64,000 nucleotides of DNA from Gemmatimonadaceae bacterium (GTDB lineage: Bacteria > Gemmatimonadota > Gemmatimonadetes > Gemmatimonadales > Gemmatimonadaceae): positions 98,419 to 162,418 of the forward strand of contig DATNEW010000039.1 in NCBI GenBank assembly GCA_035606695.1, read 5' to 3'. The notes under the pieces are model-generated. The model had not been told where the DNA came from and searched no databases. It was given only the letters and a program-made list of their open reading frames with translations. Numbering within the stretch: position 1 is the first letter of the stretch; the number at the start of each line of letters is the position of its first letter. Positions 17,048-26,201 of this stretch are shown here, piece by piece. A program made the position numbers and the translations under genes.

Positions 17048-18258
17048 TGCCGCACTCCGATCGACGCGTAGATGTTGAGAATCGGCAGCATGATCGCGAG
17101 CGCCACCATCAGGATGACACCGCCGATCATCGCAATCAGCAGCGGCTGAAGCACGGTGATCATGCGCCGCACCGACGCGGGGATTTCGCGATTGTAGAAT
17201 TCCTTGGTGCGAGCGAGTGCCTGATCGAGATTACCCGTCGCTTCGCCGAGCGCGACGGAGCGCAGCACGACGTTGGGGAAGAGCGCCGATTGTCCGAGTG
17301 CCGAGGCGATCGAGATGCCTTGAATGACTTGTTCGCGCGCGCTGCCGACGGCCCGCGAGACCGCGCGGTTCGTGATGATGCGCTCGATGATCTCGAGCGA
17401 CAGCACGAGCTCCACGCCGGTGCGATAGAACAGACTCAGATAGGTGACGACGCGCGCCATGTTGACGTCGCGGATGACGCCGCCAACGACCGGCAGGCGC
17501 AGCACGAGACCGTCGATGAACAACCGGCCTTTTTGCGTGCGGTGGATGAAATACACCGTGAGCACGATCGCATTGAACACGACCAGAACCGCGAGCCAGT
17601 CGGCGCGCACGATTTCCGACGCACGCAGGATGATGCGCGTCGGCAGCGGCAGGGTCTTCTGTCCCTTGAGCAGCGGCAGAATGCGCGGAAACACGAAGCC
17701 GATCAAGCCGATCACCAGCAGCGTGACCGCGCCGACGACGATGACCGGATACATGGTCGCCTGCTTGAGCTGCGAGGCGATCGTCTCCTGCCAGTCCATG
17801 TACTCGACGAGCTGCCGAAGCGCGTAGCCCAACTCGCCGCTGGCTTCGCCGGCGCGAATGGTTCCGATGCAGAGCTCCGGAAACGCCATCGGATGCTCGG
17901 ACATCGCGCCGGAGAGGCTCTTGCCTTCCTCGGACACGGCGAAGCGAATCTCGCCGATGATCTTGCGCAGCCGCTTGGACTGCAGGCGCTTCGCGACGTC
18001 GTCGAGCGCTTCGAGAATGGGAATGCCGACGTCGAACGAGCCCGCGACATACTCCAGGAACGCGAGCAGTTCCTTGCGATCGACCTTGCCGTCGGTGGTC
18101 GTGCGGACCGCAGCGCGCTTTTCGCGAACTTCCGTGCGAATGAGGAAGGCGCCCTTCTCACGGAGCTGATTCTCGAGCGTGGTCTCGTCGGGAGCGAACA
18201 ACACTCCCTCGCGAACCACGCCGGCGTCAGTCAGAGCGCTATACCAGAAATCCGGCAC
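17044..18258 (-). CDS. GspF/PilC/MshG-type pilus inner-membrane platform protein
   Basis: 404 residues. A GTG start at 18258 gives the family-typical beginning MPDFWYSALTDAGVVREG and has GAGG five bases upstream; TTG 18261 is the alternative. Two T2SF repeats are present, each with 'G......AL' helices ('DVGIPILEALDDVA' and 'RTGVELVLSLEII'), with TM helices at about 168-190 ('VIVVGAVTLLVIGLIGFVFP'), about 215-235 and at the C-terminus. It is the rotary platform moved by the ATPase encoded just upstream (32 bases). Confidence 0.93.
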   Translation of the reverse strand: MPDFWYSALTDAGVVREGVLFAPDETTLENQLREKGAFLIRTEVREKRAAVRTTTDGKVDRKELLAFLEYVAGSFDVGIPILEALDDVAKRLQSKRLRKIIGEIRFAVSEEGKSLSGAMSEHPMAFPELCIGTIRAGEASGELGYALRQLVEYMDWQETIASQLKQATMYPVIVVGAVTLLVIGLIGFVFPRILPLLKGQKTLPLPTRIILRASEIVRADWLAVLVVFNAIVLTVYFIHRTQKGRLFIDGLVLRLPVVGGVIRDVNMARVVTYLSLFYRTGVELVLSLEIIERIITNRAVSRAVGSAREQVIQGISIASALGQSALFPNVVLRSVALGEATGNLDQALARTKEFYNREIPASVRRMITVLQPLLIAMIGGVILMVALAIMLPILNIYASIGVRH

Positions 18259-18289
18259 CAAATCCTCGAACGCTTATTCGTGTGTCATG

Positions 18290-19993
18290 CTATGCGGTGA
18301 CCCGAAGTACTTCATCGAGCGTGGTAAGCCCGGATCGCACCTTCGAAACGCCATCGTCCAGAAGAGTGGGACGACCGGAGAGGCGGCGAATGTCTTCCGA
18401 CGACCGTCTCTCATATATGGCGGAGACGATTTCCTCGGTAATTGGCAAAAACTCGAAGATGCCTATTCGCCCACGGAAGCCGGTATTACGGCAGAGTTTG
18501 CAGCCGTTCGGCCGATAAACTTTCGAGCCATCGAGCGCGAAGCGCTGACGAATCGCGTCGGGTACGTCGTTTTCCGCCTTGCAGTCGGCGCAGAGCGTTC
18601 GAACGAGGCGCTGGGACGCGACGAGTGAAATCGCCGACGCCACGATGAACGGCTCCGCCCCCATATCGAGCAGGCGCGGAATGGCGCCGGCGGCGGTCGT
18701 AGTGTGCAGCGTCGTCAATACGAGGTGGCCGGTAAGCGCGGCGCTCAAGGCGATCTGAACCGTTTCCTGGTCGCGCATCTCGCCAACGAGAATGACGTCC
18801 GGATCGTGCCGAAGCATCGAGCGAAGACCCGATGCGAACGTCAACCCAGCGCGGACGTTGATCTGCGACTGGCGAATGCGCTCGACCTCGTACTCGACGG
18901 GATCTTCGAGCGTGATCAGGCAGCGCTCGCCGGTGTTCATCTCCAGCAGTGCCGAGTAGAGCGTCGTCGTCTTGCCGGATCCGGTTGGGCCCGTAACGGG
19001 AAGCAAACCGAACGGTTTGTTCAGCGCGTCGCGCAGCAGCGCCATGTCCGTCGGGTTGATGCCGAGCGATTCGAGCTTGAGGTTGACTCGGCTCCGGTCC
19101 AGCACGCGCAGCACCGTGTCCTCGCCATGCACCGTCGGAAAGGTCGAGACGCGAAGGTCGATCAACCGTCCCTCTACGCGCGTGCGCACCCGACCGTCCT
19201 GCGGCAAGCGGCTTTCGGCGATGTCCAGGCTCGAGAGAATCTTGATGCGGCTGAGCAGTGATGCCTGAAGTGCTTTCGGGTACGACGGTCCGTTTTGCAG
19301 CAGGCCGTCGACCCGGTAGCGGATCTGGACGATCTCCTCGAGGGGTTCGATGTGAATGTCGGTCGCGCCCACGGTCACGCCGCGTCGGATGATCTCGTCC
19401 GCGAGTTCGGCGGCCGTCATGCTGTCTTCGCTACCGGTCGCTGGCGCCTGGCGGGGAGTGGTGACGGCGGCGGTCGGCGCTGCGTTTTGCGTCCATGTCG
19501 ACCGGGCGCGGGCGGCGATCTCACTGGCGCCAGACTGCGATGATGCTGTTTGTGTAGTGCCGCCACGACCATACACCGTCTCGACGAGCTGCGCAATCTC
19601 GGCAGGATCAGCCGCCGCGACCCGGATGTGCTTTCCAGTCGATCGTTCGAGTGAGCGAATGACGCCGACGTCGAACGGGTTGCCCATCGCGACAAGGAGG
19701 GCCTTGGCCTCCATGCGGAGTGGAACCACGTGCTGCGAGCGGGCGACGGCCGGCGGCACATCGCCTGTCACTGTCGGATCGACGATCAGCTCGCGCGGTT
19801 CGAGGTACGGAATGTCAGCGTCGGCGGCGAGCGTCTTGAGCAGGTCGCGCTCGGAAATGTAGCCGAGTCCGACGAGCGCTTCGCCGATGCGTTCCCCTGT
19901 CGTGAGTCGACGCTTGAGGGCCTCTTCCAGTTGGCCTGGAGTGATGAGGCCCGCTTCGACGAGCGATTCGCCGAGCCGAATTCTGCGCGACAT
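18290..19993 (-). CDS. GspE/PilB/MshE-type pilus assembly ATPase
   Basis: 567 residues. An N-terminal MshEN/GspE-N domain (about 1-140, 'LGESLVEAGLITPGQLEEAL') belongs to the family known in MshE to bind cyclic di-GMP. The ATPase core has Walker A GPTGSGKT (335-342), an Asp box 'TLEDPVEYEV', Walker B 'DVILVGEMRD' and a His box 'GHLVLTTLHT'. Two CxxC pairs (CADC and CKLC) in the C-terminal domain form the zinc site of extension ATPases. It is the first gene of the operon. No PilT-type retraction ATPase is present in the window. Confidence 0.95.
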   Translation of the reverse strand: MSRRIRLGESLVEAGLITPGQLEEALKRRLTTGERIGEALVGLGYISERDLLKTLAADADIPYLEPRELIVDPTVTGDVPPAVARSQHVVPLRMEAKALLVAMGNPFDVGVIRSLERSTGKHIRVAAADPAEIAQLVETVYGRGGTTQTASSQSGASEIAARARSTWTQNAAPTAAVTTPRQAPATGSEDSMTAAELADEIIRRGVTVGATDIHIEPLEEIVQIRYRVDGLLQNGPSYPKALQASLLSRIKILSSLDIAESRLPQDGRVRTRVEGRLIDLRVSTFPTVHGEDTVLRVLDRSRVNLKLESLGINPTDMALLRDALNKPFGLLPVTGPTGSGKTTTLYSALLEMNTGERCLITLEDPVEYEVERIRQSQINVRAGLTFASGLRSMLRHDPDVILVGEMRDQETVQIALSAALTGHLVLTTLHTTTAAGAIPRLLDMGAEPFIVASAISLVASQRLVRTLCADCKAENDVPDAIRQRFALDGSKVYRPNGCKLCRNTGFRGRIGIFEFLPITEEIVSAIYERRSSEDIRRLSGRPTLLDDGVSKVRSGLTTLDEVLRVTA

Positions 19994-20148
19994 TAACGAT
20001 ACCGTTCCGGGATCAGCGGGGACGCATCACTGCGGTCAGCCTTCGTCGGCTAACAATCCGTCGATCGGACAGAGGAGAACTGCGGGGGATTGAGGTTCAG
20101 CCCTGCAATCTAATCCCCAGCTCTGGCCGGTCGGCAAGCAATAAATGT
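19994..20148 (-). other. Intergenic region upstream of the pilus operon
   Basis: This 155-base gap lies between the TolB-like gene (stop 20149) and the operon head (start 19993), both on the minus strand. It contains a 7-base inverted repeat (GGGGATT at 20085-20091, AATCCCC at 20112-20118) without a T-run, so an operator or weak terminator are both possible. No confident -10/-35 was found. Confidence 0.3.
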
Positions 20149-21201
20149 TTACGGTCGCCAGTTCGCCATGAACAGATTCAACTCGCCCGGCTTCGACGAG
20201 CGCCCGGACGCCCACACCAACTCGCTTCCATCCGGGCTGAACATTGGAAATCCGTCAAACTCCGGATGGTTCGTTACGGCCTCGAGATGCGAACCGTCGG
20301 CGTCGACCAAATACAGCTCGAAATTCCGGCTTCGAGGATTCTTGTAGTTCGACGAGAAAATGATCCGCTTGTCGTCCGGCGTGAAGTACGGCGCGAAGTT
20401 CGCGCCGCCCAGGTTCGTGATTTGATGCTGGTTCGATCCATCGGCGTTCATCACCCAGATCTCCATGCGGTTCGGACGAACGAGCCGCTGCCGCAAAAGA
20501 TCCTGATAATTCGTGAGCGCCGTGTCGGATGGATGCCACGCGCGATACACGATTTGCTTCCCGTCGTGCGAGAAGAACGCGCCGCCGTCATAGCCCGGTG
20601 CCGTCGTCAACCGCTTCAGGTTCGAGCCGTCGACGCGCATGGTGTAGATGTCGAGGTCTCCGTCCTTGAGCGACGTGAACACGATCGTCTGCCCGTCCGG
20701 TGACAGCGTCCCTTCGGCCGTATACACGCCGTAGTTCGTGAGGCGCGTGAGTCCGGAGCCGTCGGGGCGCGCGGTGTAGATGTCGTACGGATCCAGTCCC
20801 CACACATAACCCTTCGACGGATCGGGTTTCGGCGGGCACGCGGTATCGGCGGCGTGCGTCGAGCCGAAGAAGATGTTCGCGTCGCCGCCGTAGAAGTAGC
20901 CGCACGTGGTCTTGCCGAACCCGGTCGACACGCGTCGCACGTGCGAGCCGTCGGCGTTCATCACGAATTCCTGATCGCAGCTGCGGCCGTCACGCGTCGA
21001 CTGAAAGATCAGGCGCTTGCCGTCGCTGCTGAAATACGCTTCGGCATTCTCGCCGCCGAACGTCAGCTGGCGAATGTTCGTGAGGTGACGCTCGCCCGCT
21101 TCGGGCTGGACTCGCGTGACGCTCGAGCCATGACAGCCACATGAAGAAACCGCCGCTACGATGGCGATCGTAGCGGCGGTGAGACGGGGCGCTGTTCGCA
21201 T
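20149..21201 (-). CDS. TolB-like PD40 beta-propeller lipoprotein
   Basis: 350 residues. A signal peptide ending near 'AVSSC' (Cys21) suggests a lipoprotein or a secreted protein. About six PD40 blades follow, marked by repeats such as 'AYFSSDGKRLIFQSTRDG', 'GTLSPDGQTIVFTSLKDG', 'FMFSPDG'-like turns and 'MNADGSN.....T'. The start at 21201 lies 10 bases after the S41 protease stop, so the two form an operon; the open frame before 21201 runs back into that protease gene. Propellers of this kind bind peptides or glycans in the periplasm; the ligand is unknown. Confidence 0.8.
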   Translation of the reverse strand: MRTAPRLTAATIAIVAAVSSCGCHGSSVTRVQPEAGERHLTNIRQLTFGGENAEAYFSSDGKRLIFQSTRDGRSCDQEFVMNADGSHVRRVSTGFGKTTCGYFYGGDANIFFGSTHAADTACPPKPDPSKGYVWGLDPYDIYTARPDGSGLTRLTNYGVYTAEGTLSPDGQTIVFTSLKDGDLDIYTMRVDGSNLKRLTTAPGYDGGAFFSHDGKQIVYRAWHPSDTALTNYQDLLRQRLVRPNRMEIWVMNADGSNQHQITNLGGANFAPYFTPDDKRIIFSSNYKNPRSRNFELYLVDADGSHLEAVTNHPEFDGFPMFSPDGSELVWASGRSSKPGELNLFMANWRP

Positions 21202-21211
21202 GCCCCGGAAC

Positions 21212-22831
21212 TTACGGCTTCTTTGGCGCTGCGGCAGTCCGGGTGCTGGCACCGGCCAACGTTTCGCCGGCCGCGGTGAAGAGCTCGCGTTGCGAGCTCG
21301 CGTGATCGAGCAGATCGATGGCGCGGCGCAACGGCGCGTCGTACGGCAGGTCGCGGCGCTTGGCGCTCGAGTCGCCGGCGACGAAGTGTGCGACGCGCTG
21401 CTCGAGGACGCGGGTCATGTAGCGATTGGCCGCGTCGTACTGCTTGCGGTCGACGGTCACGCCTTTGGACTGCAGCCGGTTGTAGAACTCGTTGAGCCAC
21501 GACGACTGCACTGTGAAGTTCGGCGACGCCGACTTTGCCAATTCGGTGGCGTAGTCGTCGCGCACGGTCACGAAATCCTGACCCTTCGGCGCGATCGTTT
21601 TGAGGAACGTCTGCTCGGCGGTCGTGAGCGTGTCGTCCTGCACGATCACGTCGGGCGTGATGCCACCGCCGCCGTAGACCACGCGTCCCGCGTCCGACTT
21701 ATAGGGCGGCCGATTCTTCTTCGACGCGTTGGTTTCATTGCTGTCCGGCGTGTCTTCGACGAACTGGCCGTTCACGAACTTCCGCGGACGCTGAATGGAT
21801 CGACCGCTCGGCGTGAGCCACTTGCCGGTCGTCAGCTTGAGCGCGTACCCGCCGTCGAGATTGTAGACGCCCTGGACCAGACCTTTGCCGAAGCTCGTCT
21901 GGCCGACGACGAGCGCACGGTCATGATCCTGCAGCGCGCCGGTCACGATCTCGGCTGCCGAAGCAGTGCGATCGTCGACGAGAATCACGAGGGGGATCGT
22001 TGCGGCGACGGGTGCATTCTTCGCCTGCTCCGACTGCGCGGGCCCTTCGCGATACTTCACGGCCGCGATGAGCGAACCTTGCGGCAGGAACATGTTCGCG
22101 ATGTCGAGACTTTGCTCGAGAATGCCGCCCGGGTCGCCGCGCATGTCGATGATCAGACCGCGCGCGCCCTGCGACTGATACTGCTTGACGGCCGCGAGCA
22201 GATTGTCGTACGCGTTCTCGTTGTATTGCTGCAGCGGGATGTAGCCAATCTTGTTGCCGAGCGTGAGCGTGAACGGCACGGCGGGAATGTGAATCTCGGC
22301 GCGCGTGAAGTTGCTCGTGATCGGCTCGGTCACACCGGGGCGGGCGAACGACACGCGTACGCGAGTTCCGATGATGCCGGTGAGTGAATCGGAGACTTGA
22401 TTGATCGTCCAGCCTCGCGTCGACGTCGAATCGACGCGAATGATCATGTCACCTTCACGGACGCCGCCGTTCTCGGCGGGCGTGTTCGGGTAGACCGTGA
22501 CGACGCGGACGAGCTTCGTCGTCGGATCCTGCTCGATGAGCATGCCGAGTCCGCCGTATCGCCCGCCGGTTCGGCTGTTGAACTGCTTGAGGTCGCGTGG
22601 CGACATGAGCTCGCTGTATGGATCGTTGAGCTCTTTGACCAGGCCACGCGCGGCCTTCTCATAGACGTCTGGAAGCGGCAGCGTGTCCACGAATCGATCG
22701 GAGACGAGACTCATCACCTGATCGAGCAGCAGCGCGCCTTGCTGCTGAGACCGTGATTGCAGAATGAATGCGCCGGCGACGACCGGGATGGCCAGTGCGC
22801 CGATCAGCGCGGCCTTACGAAAACGTGGCAT
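21212..22831 (-). CDS. S41 family carboxy-terminal processing protease (CtpA/Prc-like)
   Basis: 539 residues. An N-terminal signal anchor (MPRFRKAALIGALAIPVVAG) is followed by a PDZ domain (about 90-170, 'GGLGMLIEQD', 'NGGVREGDMIIRVD') and the S41 catalytic core. The core shows 'GLIIDMRGDPGG', the nucleophile Ser in 'DDRTASAAEI' (about 288) and the general-base Lys in 'QTSFGKGLVQ'. A C-terminal helical extension of about 130 residues is longer than in minimal CtpA. It probably cleaves periplasmic proteins at C-termini. ATG 22831 is preferred over a TTG at 22912 because the extra residues precede the signal anchor. Confidence 0.92.
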   Translation of the reverse strand: MPRFRKAALIGALAIPVVAGAFILQSRSQQQGALLLDQVMSLVSDRFVDTLPLPDVYEKAARGLVKELNDPYSELMSPRDLKQFNSRTGGRYGGLGMLIEQDPTTKLVRVVTVYPNTPAENGGVREGDMIIRVDSTSTRGWTINQVSDSLTGIIGTRVRVSFARPGVTEPITSNFTRAEIHIPAVPFTLTLGNKIGYIPLQQYNENAYDNLLAAVKQYQSQGARGLIIDMRGDPGGILEQSLDIANMFLPQGSLIAAVKYREGPAQSEQAKNAPVAATIPLVILVDDRTASAAEIVTGALQDHDRALVVGQTSFGKGLVQGVYNLDGGYALKLTTGKWLTPSGRSIQRPRKFVNGQFVEDTPDSNETNASKKNRPPYKSDAGRVVYGGGGITPDVIVQDDTLTTAEQTFLKTIAPKGQDFVTVRDDYATELAKSASPNFTVQSSWLNEFYNRLQSKGVTVDRKQYDAANRYMTRVLEQRVAHFVAGDSSAKRRDLPYDAPLRRAIDLLDHASSQRELFTAAGETLAGASTRTAAAPKKP

Positions 22832-22926
22832 GCGAGTGTTCCAGCGTAGGTGTACCTGGTGTCCCGAACGATAACCCGGGATAAAACGACGGCGAGCCCA
22901 ACGGTGGCGCAACGCCTACGGCCCGA

Positions 22927-23130
22927 TCAGCGGTCCTCGATGACGCCCACAGGTGTAGCAGCGTCGTCCTGAGCACCGAACCGGGCCCACACCATCTTCC
23001 AGGATAATGCCACGCCGGAGCGAAACCGCTTTTTCGTGAGGCGAAAGCCGGCTGGAGAGATCGCGATGGTGAATGGCTCGCCATCGATTTCGATCTCGCG
23101 GCGGATGGTCTTCTCGAGTTTGGTCGACAT
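22927..23130 (-). CDS. Small hypothetical protein
   Basis: 67 residues, MSTKLEKTIRREIEIDGEPF at the start. It is basic, with alternating hydrophobic residues ('GEPFTIAISPAGFRLTKKRF') that suggest a small beta structure. The ATG at 23130 is the only plausible start, because the longer reading to 23667 runs across the RepA-like gene. It lies 95 bases upstream of the S41 protease and 59 bases downstream of the RepA-like gene, all on the same strand. No function could be assigned. Confidence 0.65.
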   Translation of the reverse strand: MSTKLEKTIRREIEIDGEPFTIAISPAGFRLTKKRFRSGVALSWKMVWARFGAQDDAATPVGVIEDR

Positions 23131-23189
23131 GGCTGCGGGATTATACCCTATCAAACAAACGGGGTTCACCCCGTTAGCGCTGATGGGCC

Positions 23190-24059
23190 TTAGGCGCTCT
23201 TGCTCCCAGCCGATCGACCCGCCAGGACGTAATCGACGAACCACTCGCGCTGCTGCTGCCGAACCATCGCCTCGCGAATGAGGCCGCCTTCCTTGAGCAT
23301 GTCGTGCGCCGGTTGCAGCACCCGCTGCAGATGGGAGGGATAGCGTTGGGAGAGCGGCAGTTGCTCGCGCAGGCGGTCGAGCGACACGCGCCAGGTCAGA
23401 ACTCCGTTCGCGCGCGCGACCTCGATCAGTCGGAAGAGCCGGCGTGCAACAGGCGATGGAAGCGAGAAATATCTGCCGACGTTCATCGGCACGACGTAGC
23501 GCGCGGCGATGTTCTGTCGCACGAGCGGCGAGATGACGACGCGCGCCTCGCCCGGCTCCGCGGCGACGACGGCGGGGAAGAGCGCGAGCTGATCGCGCTC
23601 CGACGATCGCCGGCGCTCGATCATGACGGACGTGAGCAGCGTGAAGCTGACGTCGACCGGCCCGCACACCACGGCATCGTAATACGCGTGCTCGGATTGA
23701 AGCACTGTGCGTTCGAGACGCGTGAGCGACGCGCGCAGCTGCTCGTAGGTGCGGCCGTCGGCTTGCCGGCCCATCGATCGCAGGAACGCATGAAGCGTGA
23801 ACGTGAGCGCACCGTCACTCGGCGAGCCCGCCTCGTCGAAACGGCGCATCAGCTCGATGTACACGTCCTGATCGAAGGTGCCGGGCAATCGTTCGCCGGG
23901 GCTCGCGAGGACGCGCCACCGGCCGCCATCCGCCGTGGCGAAGGAGATGACCAACTCTTCGGCCGTGTCGCTCAGGCGAAACAGCGGAAACTCCTCGATC
24001 GAGCGGTCCAGATGCACCACTCGCGCGTGAGAGCGTCGCTTCGCCGGGAGCATCATCAT
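23190..24059 (-). CDS. Replication initiator protein A (RPA)-like protein
   Basis: 289 residues, matching the layout of the plasmid 'replication initiator protein A' family: an N-terminal 'SRS-EEFPLFRLSD'-like opening (here 'DRSIEEFPLFRLSD'), a winged-helix block with 'YIELMRRFDEAGSP' and a second block 'YFSLPSPVARRLFRLIEVAR' followed by 'LREQLPLSQRYPSHLQRVL'. The start is ATG 24059, with two further in-frame ATGs directly after it. The surroundings are chromosomal housekeeping genes and no iterons, partitioning genes or integrase were seen, so it may be a transcription or replication accessory factor rather than a plasmid initiator. Confidence 0.75.
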   Translation of the reverse strand: MMMLPAKRRSHARVVHLDRSIEEFPLFRLSDTAEELVISFATADGGRWRVLASPGERLPGTFDQDVYIELMRRFDEAGSPSDGALTFTLHAFLRSMGRQADGRTYEQLRASLTRLERTVLQSEHAYYDAVVCGPVDVSFTLLTSVMIERRRSSERDQLALFPAVVAAEPGEARVVISPLVRQNIAARYVVPMNVGRYFSLPSPVARRLFRLIEVARANGVLTWRVSLDRLREQLPLSQRYPSHLQRVLQPAHDMLKEGGLIREAMVRQQQREWFVDYVLAGRSAGSKSA

Positions 24060-24083
24060 GCGTGCGTCGTCATCGAGGCGGCG

Positions 24084-24797
24084 TCATCCCAGCGGAATGA
24101 GCGAACCGGTGATGGCGCCGGCGCGGCTCGAGCAGAGAAAGGCCACCAGATCCGCAACCTGTTCGCGTTCGACGTATCGAACGTCATCGCCCATGGCGGC
24201 GACATTGGTCGCCGTACGAATCGACGTGGGCGCGATCGCATTCGCGCGCACGCCTGTCTTTCGCTCCTCGGCGGCAATGGCTCGCATCAGCGTGACGACG
24301 CCGGATTTCGCGACAGCGTACGCGGCCTTGTTCGCAACGCTTGCGCCCGGAAGCGCCGCCTCGGATGCAAAGAACACGAGCGCGCCGCGGCCGGCACGGA
24401 GCTGCGGCAAAAACGCGCGCGATGTGAGATACGCCGTGGTGAGATTGATCAAGAGCTGGCGCGACCAGATCGCGGGATCGCTTTCGGCGACGGGACCACT
24501 CATCGCGAAACCGCCGGCCATGTGGACGAGGCCCGCGAGTGCGCCGCCGTGATCGGCGCGTACGCGTTCGGCGAGATCGTCGACCGCGCTCGGGTCGCTG
24601 AGATCACAGGCGTAGCCGCGCGCGTGCGCGCCCGAAGCGACGATCGCGGCTGCTCGCGCCTCGACGTGCTGCGCGGTGCGGTCGACCAACACGAGCGCGG
24701 CGCCGAGTCGAGCGAACGTTTGCGCGACGACCTCGCCGACCTGGCCTTCGGCGCCGACTCCTGTCAGGAGGACCGTTGTACCGTTGAACATGCTCAT
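24084..24797 (-). CDS. SDR family oxidoreductase
   Basis: 237 residues with a Rossmann fold: a cofactor loop 'LLTGVGAEGQVG' (a variant of TGxxxGxG), 'LVLVDRTAQH' ending beta-2, the 'LVHMAGG' (NAG-like) motif, Ser in 'FFASEAALPGA' and the catalytic YAVAK. The C-terminal 'ITGSLIPLG' is typical of classical SDRs. ATG 24797 is used; ATG 24791 is equally possible and neither has a clear Shine-Dalgarno. The substrate is unknown. It ends 24 bases before the RepA-like gene and diverges from the phospholipase-D-like gene. Confidence 0.88.
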   Translation of the reverse strand: MSMFNGTTVLLTGVGAEGQVGEVVAQTFARLGAALVLVDRTAQHVEARAAAIVASGAHARGYACDLSDPSAVDDLAERVRADHGGALAGLVHMAGGFAMSGPVAESDPAIWSRQLLINLTTAYLTSRAFLPQLRAGRGALVFFASEAALPGASVANKAAYAVAKSGVVTLMRAIAAEERKTGVRANAIAPTSIRTATNVAAMGDDVRYVEREQVADLVAFLCSSRAGAITGSLIPLG

Positions 24798-24899
24798 AAG
24801 GTGGCGCAATCCTGGCCGGAGGAAAAGCAGATCCTCGGGCCTACGGCGCGAGGATGACACGTTCGGGCTGGCACGAAGCCTGTTATTGATTCACCTGAC

Positions 24900-26195
24900 A
24901 TGTCCCGCCTGAAAAGCGCCGGAATCATCGTAATTGTTGTCCTCGTGGCCTCCCTGGCCCTCATTGGCGGCCTGTCGATCACGCGGGGCACGCCCGTCAG
25001 CTATGTCTCGACGCTGTCGGACTCCGGGCCGCCGGCGATCAGCGACTCGCTGTTCGAGCGGACGTTCGAGCTGTTCACCGGTACGCACATCTTCCAGGGT
25101 AATGCCGTACAGCAGGCGAACAACGGCAACGGCATCTACCCCTCGCTCTGGCGCGACATGCGGTCGGCGCAGCACACGATCACCGTGCAGATGTACTACT
25201 CGCTGCCCGGCAAAGTAGCGGACAGCATGGCCGCGGTGCTTCGCGAGCGGGCGCGCGCGAACGTTCGCGTGCTCTTTCTCATCGACGCGTTCGGCTCGCA
25301 GCACCTGTCCGACGAGTATTTGAAATCTTTGACAGACGCCGGCGTGAAAGTGGCGAAGCTCAGGCCACTGCGCTGGTCCACCATCTCCAACGCCGCGACG
25401 CGCTCCCACGTGCGCGTCGTCGTCGTCGATGGGCGCGTCGGGTACGAGGGCGGCTTCGGCCTGGCCGACTATTGGCTCGGCGATGGACATCATGACGAGC
25501 AGTGGCGCGAATCGAACGTGCGATTCGAAGGCCCGGCGGTCATGCAACTCCAGGCCGCATTCGCCGCCGCGTGGGCGGAATCGACTGGAGAGCTGATCAC
25601 CGGTCCGCTCTTCTTTCCGTCCAGCGGATTTCAGCCCGTTGGACCGACGCGCGCCGGGCTGCTGTATACGGCGCCGACGACGGGGAGCACGCCCGCCGAA
25701 CGATTTCTGGCCCTCACGATCAGCGGCGCGCGCAAGTCGCTGTACATCGAGAATTCATACTTCGTTCCCGATGAGGATTTTCGAAAGCTTCTCGAGCGCG
25801 CCGCGCGTCGCGGCGTCGACGTTCGCGTGCTGACCGTGAGCTCGAAAACGGACGTGAAGACCACCTGGTACGCGGGCCGACACTATTACGAGGAGCTGCT
25901 CGGCCGCGGCGTGAAGATCTACGAGTACCAGCCGACGATGCTGCACTCGAAAACCATCGTGGCCGATGGCTTGTGGAGCTCGGTCGGCTCGATGAACTTC
26001 GACAATCGTTCGATGGCGTTCAACAACGAGTCGAATCTCGTGGTGTTGGACACGGCCTTCGGCGCGCAAATGGACTCGATCTTTTTCGACGATCTCCGCT
26101 ACGCGCGTGAGATCAAGCTCGACGAGTTCCGGCATCGCTCGCGATGGACGAAGCTGGTCGAGAGCATCGCCACGTTGATGTCGCGACTGCTCTAG
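24900..26195 (+). CDS. Phospholipase D / cardiolipin synthase-like protein with an altered first HKD motif
   Basis: 431 residues. An N-terminal TM anchor lies at about 7-27. Two PLD domains follow. The second HKD is intact: H349-S-K-T-I-V-A-D, then the downstream 'GSMNFDNRS'. The first reads H170-V-R-V-V-V-V-D with Arg at the catalytic Lys position, followed by the normal 'GYEGGFGLADYW'. Cardiolipin synthases join two phospholipids at the membrane, and the anchor fits that. The Lys-to-Arg change may reduce or alter activity. The gene diverges from the SDR gene and is convergent with a MerR-like gene only 6 bases away. Confidence 0.85.
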   Translation: MSRLKSAGIIVIVVLVASLALIGGLSITRGTPVSYVSTLSDSGPPAISDSLFERTFELFTGTHIFQGNAVQQANNGNGIYPSLWRDMRSAQHTITVQMYYSLPGKVADSMAAVLRERARANVRVLFLIDAFGSQHLSDEYLKSLTDAGVKVAKLRPLRWSTISNAATRSHVRVVVVDGRVGYEGGFGLADYWLGDGHHDEQWRESNVRFEGPAVMQLQAAFAAAWAESTGELITGPLFFPSSGFQPVGPTRAGLLYTAPTTGSTPAERFLALTISGARKSLYIENSYFVPDEDFRKLLERAARRGVDVRVLTVSSKTDVKTTWYAGRHYYEELLGRGVKIYEYQPTMLHSKTIVADGLWSSVGSMNFDNRSMAFNNESNLVVLDTAFGAQMDSIFFDDLRYAREIKLDEFRHRSRWTKLVESIATLMSRLL

Positions 26196-26201
26196 GCTGC
26201 T

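Noticed and set aside
23190..24797. Possible integrated plasmid or phage segment around the RepA-like gene
   Set aside because: No integrase, attachment repeats, tRNA, iterons or partition genes were seen and base composition looks like the neighbours.
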